From Algoriphagus chordae (GTDB lineage Bacteria; Bacteroidota; Bacteroidia; Cytophagales; Cyclobacteriaceae), in NCBI RefSeq assembly GCF_003254055.1, contig NZ_QKZT01000019.1, positions 27,631 to 91,630 of the forward strand: 64,000 nt of DNA. Direction: 5' to 3'. Shown in pieces: positions 44,355 through 52,198 of this stretch. A program made the translations under genes and the position numbers. How positions within the stretch are numbered: the first letter of the stretch is position 1; each line of letters opens with the position of its first letter. The notes beneath the pieces are model-generated. The model saw only the letters and a list, made by a program, of their open reading frames with translations. It made no database searches and was not told the origin of the DNA.

Positions 44355-44433
44355 AAAAATCAGGGTTTAGTGAAAAAAGGATACTAGGAATTTAGAGATT
44401 TGGTTGATTTTGGCAAAAGGTTATGTAGAAAAA

Positions 44434-44453
44434 GTTCGACCCCTGCGGGGAGG
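44434..44453 (+). repeat. REP-like palindrome, transposase-proximal
   Basis: GTTCGAC head followed by CCCCTGCGGGG, about 80 bases upstream of the RAYT start codon. The right arm is degenerate (GGGGAGG in place of GGGGTCG). Confidence 0.65.
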
Positions 44454-44523
44454 TGGGAACATATTGCGAATTCATTTACAATGGGTTGCACCCGTGGATA
44501 CCGATGTTATGATGGGAAATGAG

Positions 44524-44543
44524 CGACCCTGAATGGGTCGAAC
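44524..44543 (+). repeat. REP-like palindrome, inverted orientation
   Basis: CGACCCTGAATGGGTCGAAC; six-pair stem with GAAC tail. It differs from the unit at 43888 by one base in the loop. Confidence 0.75.
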
Positions 44544-44661
44544 ATATTTGTTCTTAAATTTTAAAATCCCAAAAAATATATAAATGCGTAGATACAATCT
44601 ACGTTTAGTGGGGGTTAATGAAAACGCAAAAAAGTATTCACCTTAGGTCAGGGTACCAAGA

Positions 44662-44945
44662 GCCAAGGGGGCGCTCAGTATTTGCCCAGTATGAGCACAG
44701 CGAAATGCTGGGTGATGGAAGGATGATGTTAGTCAGAGTGCCATAGGCACGATCGGAATTGTCAGTGATTGTGTTCGATGAACAAGAGTTCGACCCCTTC
44801 GGGGTCGTGGGGGACATGTGTTACATTTTACCCCCAGTTCCACTGGGGGCTATTCAGAAGTTTGATCCTTGCAGGATCAGTAGTCTAAAACTTATTATCA
44901 GAAAATCCATGTATGTATGACCACGGAGTGGTCGAACCTCCCAAT
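44662..44945 (+). repeat. Direct repeat B, about 284 bp
   Basis: Second copy of the repeat at 43556-43839, same orientation, 1,106 bases away. The sequence diverges immediately to the right (ACTGTGCGCC versus the CCACGGG palindrome beside copy A). Confidence 0.93.
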
Positions 44946-44988
44946 AACTGTGCGCCGTGGAGTAGCCGCGGGTGCAACCCGGGGAAAG

Positions 44989-45376
44989 TTGAAACAGTGT
45001 TTCGAGACTGAAACCCTGAAAAAGTTGAACTTTTGCAATCAGGATTTCAAATCCTTGATAATATAAATGTATAGATACAATCTACGTTTTGTAAAGGGTA
45101 TAATTTATTTCTCAAACACATTACCGAGAGTACTGAACACATTCATTGGATTTTAAGCACCGTAGGTGCGGAATTTTTGTAGCCCCGAGCTTCAGCTCGG
45201 GGTAAAAATAAGATTCAAGATTCCGGGTTTTGGCCGAAGTGATATCAATCGAGAAGATAACGGTTCGCCAAAACGAGGGGAAGGCAAAGATGTGAAAATA
45301 AAGTTCGACCGCATTCGGGGGTCGCGGGGTCGCGGGGTTCGTTTTCCATGGGTTGCACACATGGCTATTAATGGTT
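44989..45376 (+). repeat. Tandem repeat C1, about 388 bp
   Basis: Starts TTGAAACAGTGTTT and ends ATGGCTATTAATGGTT. It is matched along its length by 45414-45796 with scattered substitutions and small indels (offset 425 falling to 420). It includes CCCTGAAAAAGTTGAAC, ACATTACCGAGAGTACTG, the CCCCGAGCT hairpin at 45183-45202 and a GTTCGACC palindrome at 45303-45324. Confidence 0.9.
45183..45202 (+). repeat. Hairpin CCCCGAGCT/AGCTCGGGG in tandem repeat C1
   Basis: Nine perfect pairs with a two-base loop, followed by TAAAAATAAG. The matching hairpin in repeat C2 is at 45608-45627; there the loop bases are changed but pairing is kept, which suggests selection on the stem. Confidence 0.75.
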
Positions 45377-45413
45377 CGACCCCATTCGGAGTCATGCTTT
45401 TAGTTGTGGAAAA

Positions 45414-45796
45414 TTGAAACAGTGTTTGGAGACAACAACCCTGAAAAAGTTGAACTTTTGCAATCAGGATTGCAAATACTTGATATTATAAATGTGTAGA
45501 TACAAACTACGTTTAGTGGAGGGTATAATTTATGTCTCAAACACATTACCGAGAGTACTGAACACATTCATTGGATTTTAAGCACCGTTTGTGCGGTGTT
45601 TTTGTAGCCCCGAGCTGAAGCTCGGGGTAAAAATAAGATTCAAGATTCCGGGTTTTGGCCGAAGTGATATCAATCGAGAAGATAACGGTTCGCCAAAACG
45701 AGGAGAAGGCAAAGATGAGAAAATAAAGTTCGACCGTATTCGGGGTCATGGGCGGGGTTCGTTTTCCAGGGGTTGCACCCATGGCTATTGATGGTT
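45414..45796 (+). repeat. Tandem repeat C2, about 383 bp
   Basis: Second copy of the unit at 44989-45376, separated from it by 37 bases that themselves contain a GTTCGACCCC half-palindrome (45374-45393, overlapping the end of C1). Its right end lies about 120 bases from the aspS stop. Confidence 0.9.
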
Positions 45797-45805
45797 TGTA
45801 TCCAA

Positions 45806-45837
45806 CAAAATAGGCTGTCTCATCTCTGAAACAGCCT
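45806..45837 (-). terminator. Probable aspS terminator
   Basis: Stem AGGCTGT/ACAGCCT with a 12-base loop. On the minus strand it is followed by ATTTTGTTGG. It lies about 78 bases after the aspS stop codon. Confidence 0.6.
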
Positions 45838-45881
45838 CTTATAGGGGGCGAATAATCATTCGCCCTTACCCTTTCGCGCCT

Positions 45882-45903
45882 CGGTCTGTGTCCCCACAGA
45901 CCG
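45882..45903 (-). other. Nine-pair hairpin directly after aspS
   Basis: CGGTCTGTG/CACAGACCG with a four-base loop, 11 bases after the aspS stop. No T-run follows on the minus strand, so it may stabilise the transcript 3' end rather than terminate. Confidence 0.6.
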
Positions 45904-45914
45904 AAAAGTTTATA

Positions 45915-47675
45915 TTATGATTTAGCCACTACAGCCAATTGAATGGACAATTCTTTCAACTGCTCATCTGCAATACTACTTGGTGAATCGATCATTACGT
46001 CGCGACCAGAGTTGTTTTTAGGGAAGGCGATGTAATCACGTATGGAATCTGATCCTCCGAAAATTGCACACAATCTATCAAAACCAAAGGCAATTCCTCC
46101 GTGTGGTGGCGCTCCATATTCAAAGGCCTCCATGAGGAACCCAAACTGCTTTTGTGCTTCTTCCTCTGTAAATCCTAGATGTTTGAACATCAATTGCTGG
46201 GTAGCTCTATCGTGAATACGGATAGATCCGCCTCCGATTTCCACGCCGTTGATCACCAAATCATAAGCATTTGCTCTTACAGCTCCTGGATCAGAATCCA
46301 GTAATGGAATATCCTCTTTCTTCGGAGAAGTAAATGGATGGTGCATGGCATGGAATCTTTCAGTTTCCTCATCCCATTCTAACAATGGAAAGTCCATCAC
46401 CCAAAGTGGCTTGAAAACTGTACGGTCACGAAGTCCAAGCTCCTCACCCATTTTCAGTCGAAGCTCCGAAAGCTGCTTGCGTACTTTATCAGCATCTCCA
46501 CTTAGCACTAACATCAAGTCTCCCTGTGCTGCTCCAAATGCATCTGCCCAATCCTGAAGATCATCTGCAGAATAAAACTTATCCACAGAGGATTTGATCG
46601 TGCCGTCAGCATTGTACTTGGCGTAGATCATGCCTTTTGCTCCGATCTGAGGGCGTTTCACCCATTCAGTCAGTGCATCTATTTGCTTACGGGTATATTC
46701 CGCAGCGCCTTTGGCACAGATACCTACTACCAACTCCGCTTGGTCAAAAATGCCGAATCCTTTGCCTTTGGCTAAGTCATTCAGCTCAACAAATTTCATA
46801 TCAAAACGAAGATCTGGCTTATCGTTACCATAATATTTCATGGCATCGGCATATGTCATGCGCTTCACTTCTTCCAATTCAACTCCTTTCACCTTACTAA
46901 ACAAATGCTTAGTCAGGCCTTCAAAAGTATTGAGGATATCTTCCTGATCGACAAAAGCCATCTCACAGTCAATCTGAGTGAACTCTGGCTGACGATCTGC
47001 TCTCAAATCTTCGTCACGGAAACACTTTACAATCTGGAAATATCTGTCAAAACCAGAAACCATCAGCAACTGCTTGAAAGTCTGTGGAGATTGCGGCAAG
47101 GCATAGAATTCACCTGGATTGGTACGGCTAGGAACTACAAAATCACGTGCTCCTTCCGGAGTGGATTTGATTAAAACAGGAGTTTCTACCTCGATGAAGT
47201 CTTGCTCATCCATGTATTTACGTGTCTCCTGCATCATCTTGTGACGCAATTGCAGTTTCTCACGAATTACATTTCTCCGAAGATCAAGGTATCGATATTT
47301 CATACGGAGCTCTTCGCCGCCGTCTGTCTCATCTTCAATTTTAAATGGGGGAACCTTGGCCGCGTTCAACACCTCAAGTGCTGTCACTTTGATTTCTATA
47401 GAACCTGTTGGAATGTAATCGTTTTTGGAAGTTCGCTCGATTACTTTTCCAGTAGCCTGTACAACAAATTCACGACCTAACTCGGCCGCTTTTTCCAATA
47501 ATGCTTTTTCGCTGGAGTCCTCTTCAAAAATCAATTGAGTCAAGCCATAACGATCGCGAAGATCGACCCAGATCAAACCTCCTTTATTTCTTACTCGCTG
47601 TACCCAGCCGGCAAGAGTTACTTCTTGATTTACGTGCTCCAGGCGAAGTTCGCCACAAGTATGCGTTCTCAGCAT
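45915..47675 (-). CDS. aspS: Aspartyl-tRNA synthetase
   Basis: A 586-residue class II synthetase that charges tRNA-Asp in the cytoplasm. It has the N-terminal OB anticodon-binding domain (HTCGELRLEHVNQEVTLAGWVQRVRNKGG), motif 2 around CFRDEDLRADRQPEFTQID, the bacterial insertion (GAD) domain, and motif 3 near the C-terminus (PPHGGIAFGFDRL). Length and order match the bacterial-type enzyme. I start it at MLRTHTCGEL (47675). Nine more codons are open, but the -7 box at 47700-47707 overlaps the longer start and family members begin at MLRTH. It is a single-gene unit with hairpins downstream. Confidence 0.97.
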   Translation of the reverse strand: MLRTHTCGELRLEHVNQEVTLAGWVQRVRNKGGLIWVDLRDRYGLTQLIFEEDSSEKALLEKAAELGREFVVQATGKVIERTSKNDYIPTGSIEIKVTALEVLNAAKVPPFKIEDETDGGEELRMKYRYLDLRRNVIREKLQLRHKMMQETRKYMDEQDFIEVETPVLIKSTPEGARDFVVPSRTNPGEFYALPQSPQTFKQLLMVSGFDRYFQIVKCFRDEDLRADRQPEFTQIDCEMAFVDQEDILNTFEGLTKHLFSKVKGVELEEVKRMTYADAMKYYGNDKPDLRFDMKFVELNDLAKGKGFGIFDQAELVVGICAKGAAEYTRKQIDALTEWVKRPQIGAKGMIYAKYNADGTIKSSVDKFYSADDLQDWADAFGAAQGDLMLVLSGDADKVRKQLSELRLKMGEELGLRDRTVFKPLWVMDFPLLEWDEETERFHAMHHPFTSPKKEDIPLLDSDPGAVRANAYDLVINGVEIGGGSIRIHDRATQQLMFKHLGFTEEEAQKQFGFLMEAFEYGAPPHGGIAFGFDRLCAIFGGSDSIRDYIAFPKNNSGRDVMIDSPSSIADEQLKELSIQLAVVAKS

Positions 47676-47699
47676 GTTTTTATCATTTTTTTGGGAGGT

Positions 47700-47707
47700 C
47701 AAAGATA
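47700..47707 (-). promoter_or_regulatory. Bacteroidota -7 box (TATCTTTG) for aspS
   Basis: An exact TAnnTTTG match on the minus strand, 24 bases upstream of the chosen start. This implies a leader of about 15-20 bases and supports the start at 47675 over the longer frame. Confidence 0.6.
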
Positions 47708-48050
47708 AAGAAATGACCGTGAGAACACAGGAATCATTGGCTGATTAGCAATCTTTTCGGTAAATTCTTTGAGATTCTCACAGAAAATCTCTCTTATCTT
47801 CAATAAAAGGCAAAATATCCAAGAAGCGAAGCCTCTCTAATTTCATACTTTCCAAAAAAACTCATATGAGCTGTTGTAATGGCGCAATACTATAATTCCT
47901 CTTATCTCTGCTAGTTAAAAAAAGTTTGACTAAAGAAACAATTCATACCAGTCCGCCCTGGCGGAATCCTCGGTGTAGCTAGCTATCGGTACGGGGGTAG
48001 TGAAAATACACGAAAAACAAAACGATGAAGGGATCTAGCCATAAAGTTTC

Positions 48051-48063
48051 GCCCTTTCAGGGC
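48051..48063 (+). repeat. Short palindrome GCCCT-TTC-AGGGC
   Basis: Five-pair stem, three-base loop, within TTTCGCCCTTTCAGGGCTTT. A relative, TTTCGCTCTTTCAGAGCTTA, lies near 50101-50120 with compensating changes in both arms (C-G to T-A), so pairing is conserved between copies. Confidence 0.65.
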
Positions 48064-48298
48064 TTTAAAACAAGATTTTGCTTCATTTGCCCTGCACTTC
48101 GAACAGGCTGATGAATGGTAAAGTTCCTTCAGAGCCTGTTGGGCAACAGACATACCTATAAAATAATGTGAGCATATTCTTCGTTATTACTACAGTTGAG
48201 GATTTGCTAGCTAAAGGTTTATGTCCCAAAACTTGGAATAGAAGCCGTTTTTCGCTTGTTTTAACCAAAATTTCACCTTCCCTTAATAGTATAGATTA

Positions 48299-49606
48299 AT
48301 GAAAAAGATTTGGATAGGAATTGCTGCCCTCATTATCACCATTGGTGCAGCATCTTCACTCCAATTTATCAACCTGCCTTTTCAAGCCGAAGAGGAAGCA
48401 GAGATCGTAACACCGCCATTGATTGATTCCCTTGCGAATCAAGTTTTTTTATATGGAATCAACGTCACCGGGCTGAATATTGTAGAAGGAACTGTCAGTA
48501 AAAACCAGACGCTCGGGTCCATACTCGCGCCTTTCAACGTACCCTACCAGATCATCGATCAAATCGCCAAAAAGTCAAAGGAGATTTTCGATGTAAGAGG
48601 CATTGCTGTAGATAAGAAATTCACGGTGCTAAGTCCTGCTGATTCATCTCAGGCAGCATTTTTTATTTATGAGCCAAATCCCGCGGAATATGTAGTCTTC
48701 AATCTAGACTCTATCGATATTTATAAAGCGGAGAAGCCGGCGGAATTCAGAACCAAAGAAGCTGGAGGAATTATCAATTCCAATCTTTCGGCTGACATGA
48801 CTGGCCTAGGTGTGACTTACGACATCATTGATCAGTTTGCTGATTTATATGGTTGGTCTATTGATTTTGGAGCTTTGCAAAAAGGCGATAAGTTTAAAGT
48901 GTCTTATCAGGAAAAAGTAATTGATGGAATCGTCGTTGGCGTTTCGGATATCAAAACCGCATTTTTTGAGCATAAAGGCGAAGCTTATTATGCGATTCCC
49001 TTTGAGCAAAATGGAGAAGTAAACTTCTTCGATCAAAATGGTGATAGCTTTAAGAAAGCTTTCTTGAGAGATCCTTTGAAGTATTCTAGAATTAGCTCTA
49101 GATATAGTTTGAAAAGATTCCACCCTGTTCAGAAACGCTACAAAGCACACTTAGGTACAGATTACGCAGCGCCAAGAGGTACGGAAATCCGTTCTGTGGG
49201 CGAAGGTACCGTGACAGATGCTCGTTACACTTCGGCCAATGGCAATTATGTAAAAATCAAACATAACGGCACCTACACCACCCAATACCTGCACATGTCT
49301 AAGATCGCCAAAGGCATCAAACCTGGAACGCGAATCAAGCAAGGTCAGGTAATCGGCTATGTAGGAAGTACAGGATTGGCTACTGGTCCGCACCTTTGCT
49401 TTAGGTTCTGGAAAAATGGCAAGCAGGAAGATTGGTTGAGAGAAAAGATCCCTCCTTCCGAGCCGATTTCTTCACAGAATAAAATGGCCTTTGAATCCAC
49501 TAAGGTAGAGTACATGGAAAGACTGGCGGCAATTAGACTTCCTGGTGATCCAGAGATATTGGTAGCCGAAACTCCAAAACCGACTACTTTACCCAAGGGC
49601 GAATAA
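48299..49606 (+). CDS. M23 (LytM-type) peptidoglycan endopeptidase with HxC zinc motif
   Basis: A 435-residue envelope protein. Residues 1-23 form a membrane anchor or signal, and about 55-130 a LysM/OapA-like segment (LNIVEGTVSKNQTLGSILAPF). The M23 domain lies at about 280-385. Zinc ligands His284 and Asp288 (HLGTDYAAP) are intact and His331 lies in QYLHMSKIAKG. The final motif reads GPHLCFRFW: His365 is kept but the usual second His, a zinc ligand, is Cys367. Cys can bind zinc, so activity is possible. M23 enzymes cut peptide cross-bridges in the wall. The gene is monocistronic with a terminator downstream. Confidence 0.9.
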   Translation: MKKIWIGIAALIITIGAASSLQFINLPFQAEEEAEIVTPPLIDSLANQVFLYGINVTGLNIVEGTVSKNQTLGSILAPFNVPYQIIDQIAKKSKEIFDVRGIAVDKKFTVLSPADSSQAAFFIYEPNPAEYVVFNLDSIDIYKAEKPAEFRTKEAGGIINSNLSADMTGLGVTYDIIDQFADLYGWSIDFGALQKGDKFKVSYQEKVIDGIVVGVSDIKTAFFEHKGEAYYAIPFEQNGEVNFFDQNGDSFKKAFLRDPLKYSRISSRYSLKRFHPVQKRYKAHLGTDYAAPRGTEIRSVGEGTVTDARYTSANGNYVKIKHNGTYTTQYLHMSKIAKGIKPGTRIKQGQVIGYVGSTGLATGPHLCFRFWKNGKQEDWLREKIPPSEPISSQNKMAFESTKVEYMERLAAIRLPGDPEILVAETPKPTTLPKGE

Positions 49607-49629
49607 AAGGATATTTTGATAAAATATAG

Positions 49630-49662
49630 AAGCGCAGGTCTCAGGATTTGCGCTTTTTTTTT
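49630..49662 (+). terminator. Intrinsic terminator of the M23 peptidase gene
   Basis: Stem AAGCGCA/TGCGCTT with a 12-base loop, followed by nine Ts. It starts 24 bases after the stop codon. Confidence 0.88.
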
Positions 49663-49883
49663 GTTTTTTACCACAAAGTGCACAAAGGTTTCTCAGAGGA
49701 CACAGGTAAAAAGTGCTGTTCCATAATTATGATTTACTGTCAGACTGAGTAAGAAAAATTTAGAATTTACTAAAGAGAGATGACGCTGTCAGCCTGAGTA
49801 TTAAATATTCTCTGAACATACAAAAATGAAATGCCAGTAATTTGGTTTGGAACCATAACCATGGTCACCTTGAGCACTTGAGA

Positions 49884-49898
49884 GACGAGAGTCTCGAA
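49884..49898 (+). repeat. Dispersed repeat GACGAGAGTCTCGAA, copy 1
   Basis: Palindromic core CGAGA-G-TCTCG. An identical 15-base copy lies at 49978-49992, and a related CTCGA-rich cluster at about 51064-51092 near the GH16 gene. Confidence 0.75.
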
Positions 49899-49977
49899 TT
49901 CGAAAGGTTCTCGACTTCGCTCGAACTGACCAGCTTTTGATGTCCTCAAATCAATCTGTTATTGGTAGCACTTGTTC

Positions 49978-49992
49978 GACGAGAGTCTCGAA
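49978..49992 (+). repeat. Dispersed repeat GACGAGAGTCTCGAA, copy 2
   Basis: Identical to 49884-49898, 94 bases downstream in the same orientation. Confidence 0.75.
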
Positions 49993-50237
49993 ATCGAAGG
50001 CTCTTAAGTTTTAGTTAAGAGCATTTCGCCGTCTCTAAAATTGACATCTATAAATTATAATACAGCCACTTCAGTTTAATTGGTACTTATACCGTTGGCA
50101 TTTCGCTCTTTCAGAGCTTATCAATTGAATTAATACTACTTGAAGTAATTTAGCTGCGCACTCTGCGTAATCCACTGCGTTCACCGCGGTAAACATCTAT
50201 TTCTTAACTTGCAGCCTTAATCCATTTTCAATATCCA

Positions 50238-50969
50238 GTGGAAGCAAATCAACAAATACGAATCAATAAATATCTCTCTGAAGTTGGTTTTTGCTCTAGA
50301 CGAGCAGCGGACAAACTCTTGGAAGAGGGTAGAATCACTATCAATGGTAAGGTACCCGAGCTAGGAACCAAAGTTGGCTCCACTGATATCGTTGCCGTAG
50401 ATGGGGAACCTGTAGGCAAACCAATACAAGCCCACACTTATATTGCTTTTAATAAGCCAGTGGGCATCGTGAGTACTACGGATACCAAAGGCGAAAAGGA
50501 TAATATCATAGATTATATTGCTCACCCAAAGCGTATTTTTCCGATAGGAAGGCTTGATAAGGACAGTGAGGGTTTGATTTTGCTGACCAGTGAAGGTGAT
50601 ATCGTAAACAAGATCCTTCGCTCCAAAAACAACCATGAAAAGGAATACATAGTCACGGTCGATAGACCTGTAAACGATGAGTTTTTACGGCTAATGGGAG
50701 CTGGCGTTCCTATCTTAGACACAGTTACTGATCCCTGCAAAGTAGAACGAATCAGTAAATTTAAATTTCGCATAATCCTCGCCCAGGGTCTCAATAGACA
50801 AATCCGTAGAATGTGTGAGCACTTTGGTTTTAAAGTAGTACAATTGAAGCGCATCCGAATTATGAATGTGCATTTGGATATCCCAGTGGGCAAGTGGAGA
50901 GACTTGACAGAGAAGGAATTGGCAGAAATCAATGAGATGGTATCAGATAGTTCTAAGACTTTTGATTGA
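50238..50969 (+). CDS. rluF: RluF-like 23S rRNA pseudouridine synthase
   Basis: A 243-residue RluB/E/F-branch pseudouridine synthase. An N-terminal S4 RNA-binding domain spans about 7-55 (RINKYLSEVGFCSRRAADKLLEEGRITING). The catalytic Asp107 lies in FPIGRLDKDSEGL, and the later motifs GLNRQIRRMCEHFGFKV and LKRIRIMNV are of the RluF type. RluF modifies 23S rRNA at U2604 in E. coli, and U2605 is the RluB site; which applies here is not certain. The start is GTG at 50238, the only sensible start covering the whole S4 domain. The C-terminus is slightly longer than the core. Confidence 0.88.
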   Translation: MEANQQIRINKYLSEVGFCSRRAADKLLEEGRITINGKVPELGTKVGSTDIVAVDGEPVGKPIQAHTYIAFNKPVGIVSTTDTKGEKDNIIDYIAHPKRIFPIGRLDKDSEGLILLTSEGDIVNKILRSKNNHEKEYIVTVDRPVNDEFLRLMGAGVPILDTVTDPCKVERISKFKFRIILAQGLNRQIRRMCEHFGFKVVQLKRIRIMNVHLDIPVGKWRDLTEKELAEINEMVSDSSKTFD

Positions 50970-51111
50970 GGGTATTAACCGCTGAGTCAAGGGAGGATTC
51001 GCAGAGGGCGCAGTTTCGATTCTTTCTGCTGTACTGCTTTTCCAGAAGAACGTTATTATGTATTCTCGACCTCGAGCTATCGAGATACTCGAACTAACAG
51101 GTTATTCGTTG

Positions 51112-51171
51112 TGCTGCTTCTCCAGAAGCTGCACTTATCCACATAAAAATGCTGCATCTGGAGAAGCAGCA
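51112..51171. repeat. Fifteen-pair inverted repeat between convergent RluF and GH16 genes
   Basis: TGCTGCTTCTCCAGA at 51112-51126 pairs perfectly with TCTGGAGAAGCAGCA at 51157-51171, around a 30-base loop that itself has self-complementary GCTGCA/TGC. A partial third copy of the arm (ACTGCTTTTCCAGAAG) is near 51033. There is no T-run on either side, so it is a repeat element or a Rho-independent-like barrier between convergent genes, not a classical terminator. Confidence 0.8.
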
Positions 51172-51191
51172 TAACTCGAAATACAAGAATT

Positions 51192-52040
51192 TTACTTCTG
51201 ATAAACTCTTACATAATCAACCACATATTCTTTGGGAAATGAAGTGGACCTAGGATCACCTCCGTTTCCTCCAATAGCAAGATTGAGCAATATATAATGT
51301 GGCTCATGAAAAGGATTCGTGCCATCAGGGTTGACTGTTCTGGCTAGGTCAACCTCATTGAGCAACTCATCGTCCAGAAAGATTTTTATAGACTCTTTAG
51401 TCCATTCCATTCTCCAGAGATGGAATTTACTCGGCCAATCAGGGTCTTGCTCCAGAAACTTAGAAAATGGGATTTTAGCCTCATCCCACTTGGCATTGTA
51501 CTGACCTTCATCAGCCCAAGCTGCATTTGCCAAGATCGTTGCTTCGCCTTTCACCCGATAATACTCCATCACATCGATCTCTCCATTAGATGGCCAAGGC
51601 TTGGAAATGCCAAGAGTCCAGATCGCTGGCCACATGCCCAACGCAGTATCTATTTTCGCTCGAACTTCCATAATCCCGTATTGGAATTCATACTTCCCAC
51701 GGGTATTGATACTGGATGAGGTGTATTCAGCAAACTCTCTATTTATTCTCCAATCCTTACTTTCAGCATCAAATTTTGGGTTTTCCACCTTTTCTCTTTT
51801 GCCAGTTATTATCAGTTTTCCATCCTTTACCAAAGCATTAGGTTCTTGATACCATTGCAACTCATTATTTCGCTTGAACCCTTTTTCAAATGACCATAAG
51901 GAGGAATTTACCTGACCAGCTTGATCAAATTCTTCCTGCCAAACCAAGGCATATTCTGTTCCAGTTGGATTGAATTGAGCTTGAGAATTCGAGGAAATTC
52001 CAAGTGCAAATGCCAGGAAAAAAATACCGTACTTGATCAT
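51192..52040 (-). CDS. GH16 family glycoside hydrolase (laminarinase/beta-glucanase-like)
   Basis: A 282-residue exported enzyme with a signal peptide to about residue 22 (SNSQAQ). The beta-jelly-roll GH16 fold is marked by LVWQEEFDQAGQVNSSLWSFE and the active-site strand NGEIDVMEYY. In that strand Glu154 is the predicted nucleophile, Asp156 the helper and Glu159 the acid/base. The loop WPAIWTLG precedes it, and the C-terminus is YVVDYVRVYQK. These are typical of laminarinase-type endo-beta-1,3-glucanases; kappa-carrageenase- or porphyranase-like specificity cannot be excluded. It has no carbohydrate-binding module or type IX sorting domain. I start it at 52040; a longer frame adds 14 residues without improving the signal. 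No other glycan genes are adjacent. Confidence 0.9.
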   Translation of the reverse strand: MIKYGIFFLAFALGISSNSQAQFNPTGTEYALVWQEEFDQAGQVNSSLWSFEKGFKRNNELQWYQEPNALVKDGKLIITGKREKVENPKFDAESKDWRINREFAEYTSSSINTRGKYEFQYGIMEVRAKIDTALGMWPAIWTLGISKPWPSNGEIDVMEYYRVKGEATILANAAWADEGQYNAKWDEAKIPFSKFLEQDPDWPSKFHLWRMEWTKESIKIFLDDELLNEVDLARTVNPDGTNPFHEPHYILLNLAIGGNGGDPRSTSFPKEYVVDYVRVYQK

Positions 52041-52184
52041 ATTGAAAGATTTAGGGATAAGAAGAAAGAAATATAAGCCCAATATATCAAGTTACAAAAG
52101 CTGTTGTTAGTCAGTTGAAATTATCAATTACTACCATTTCATCAATAAAAACTATAAATGATGGTATAAAAACAGATTCTAATT

Positions 52185-52192
52185 TACCTTTG
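52185..52192 (+). promoter_or_regulatory. Bacteroidota -7 box (TACCTTTG) for the copper-type locus
   Basis: An exact TAnnTTTG match that ends 6 bases before the ATG at 52199, implying a nearly leaderless transcript. The box lies inside the longer open frame beginning at 52115, which argues against that longer start. Confidence 0.6.
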
Positions 52193-52198
52193 CAGCAA

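Larger units (their letters stand above)
44355..45914. other. Repeat-dense region upstream of the transposase, no genes
   Basis: About 1,560 bases between the transposase start and the aspS stop. It holds palindromes at 44434, 44524, 44788, 44831, 44919, 45183, 45303, 45374, 45608 and 45728, direct repeat B, the two ~385-bp tandem repeats, and the aspS terminator. Open frames of 60-83 codons occur on both strands, but they are parallel copies of the repeats and lack start context or family features. Confidence 0.8.
47676..48298. other. Divergent spacer between aspS and the M23 peptidase gene
   Basis: About 620 bases. It contains the aspS -7 box, a TCCGCC/GGCGGA palindrome near 47951, and a short palindrome GCCCTTTCAGGGC at 48051-48063. 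No gene or clear promoter for the plus-strand peptidase was found. Confidence 0.7.
49607..50237. other. Repeat-bearing spacer between M23 and RluF genes
   Basis: About 630 bases: the M23 terminator, a CCACAAAGTGCACAAAGG-type intergenic repeat near 49671, two copies of GACGAGAGTCTCGAA, a TCTCGACTTCGCTCGAACTGACC element near 49909, and a TTTCGCTCTTTCAGAGC palindrome near 50101. No gene is apparent. Confidence 0.75.

Noticed and set aside
45121..45791. Several 60-83-codon frames on both strands in the tandem repeats
   Set aside because: The pairs are parallel translations of repeats C1 and C2 (for example a shared SSFWRTVIFSIDITSAKTRN phrase) with no start context, and both strands are open together, as expected from palindromic DNA.
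43347..45914. A classical composite transposon or a CRISPR array
   Set aside because: The repeats are too long and too few for CRISPR, spacers are not uniform, and there are no terminal inverted repeats or target-site duplications that I could identify around the RAYT gene.
52115..52198. A longer start for the small Cys-motif gene at 52115
   Set aside because: The exact -7 box at 52185-52192 would lie inside the coding region and the added residues lack a signal peptide; the start at 52199 fits both.
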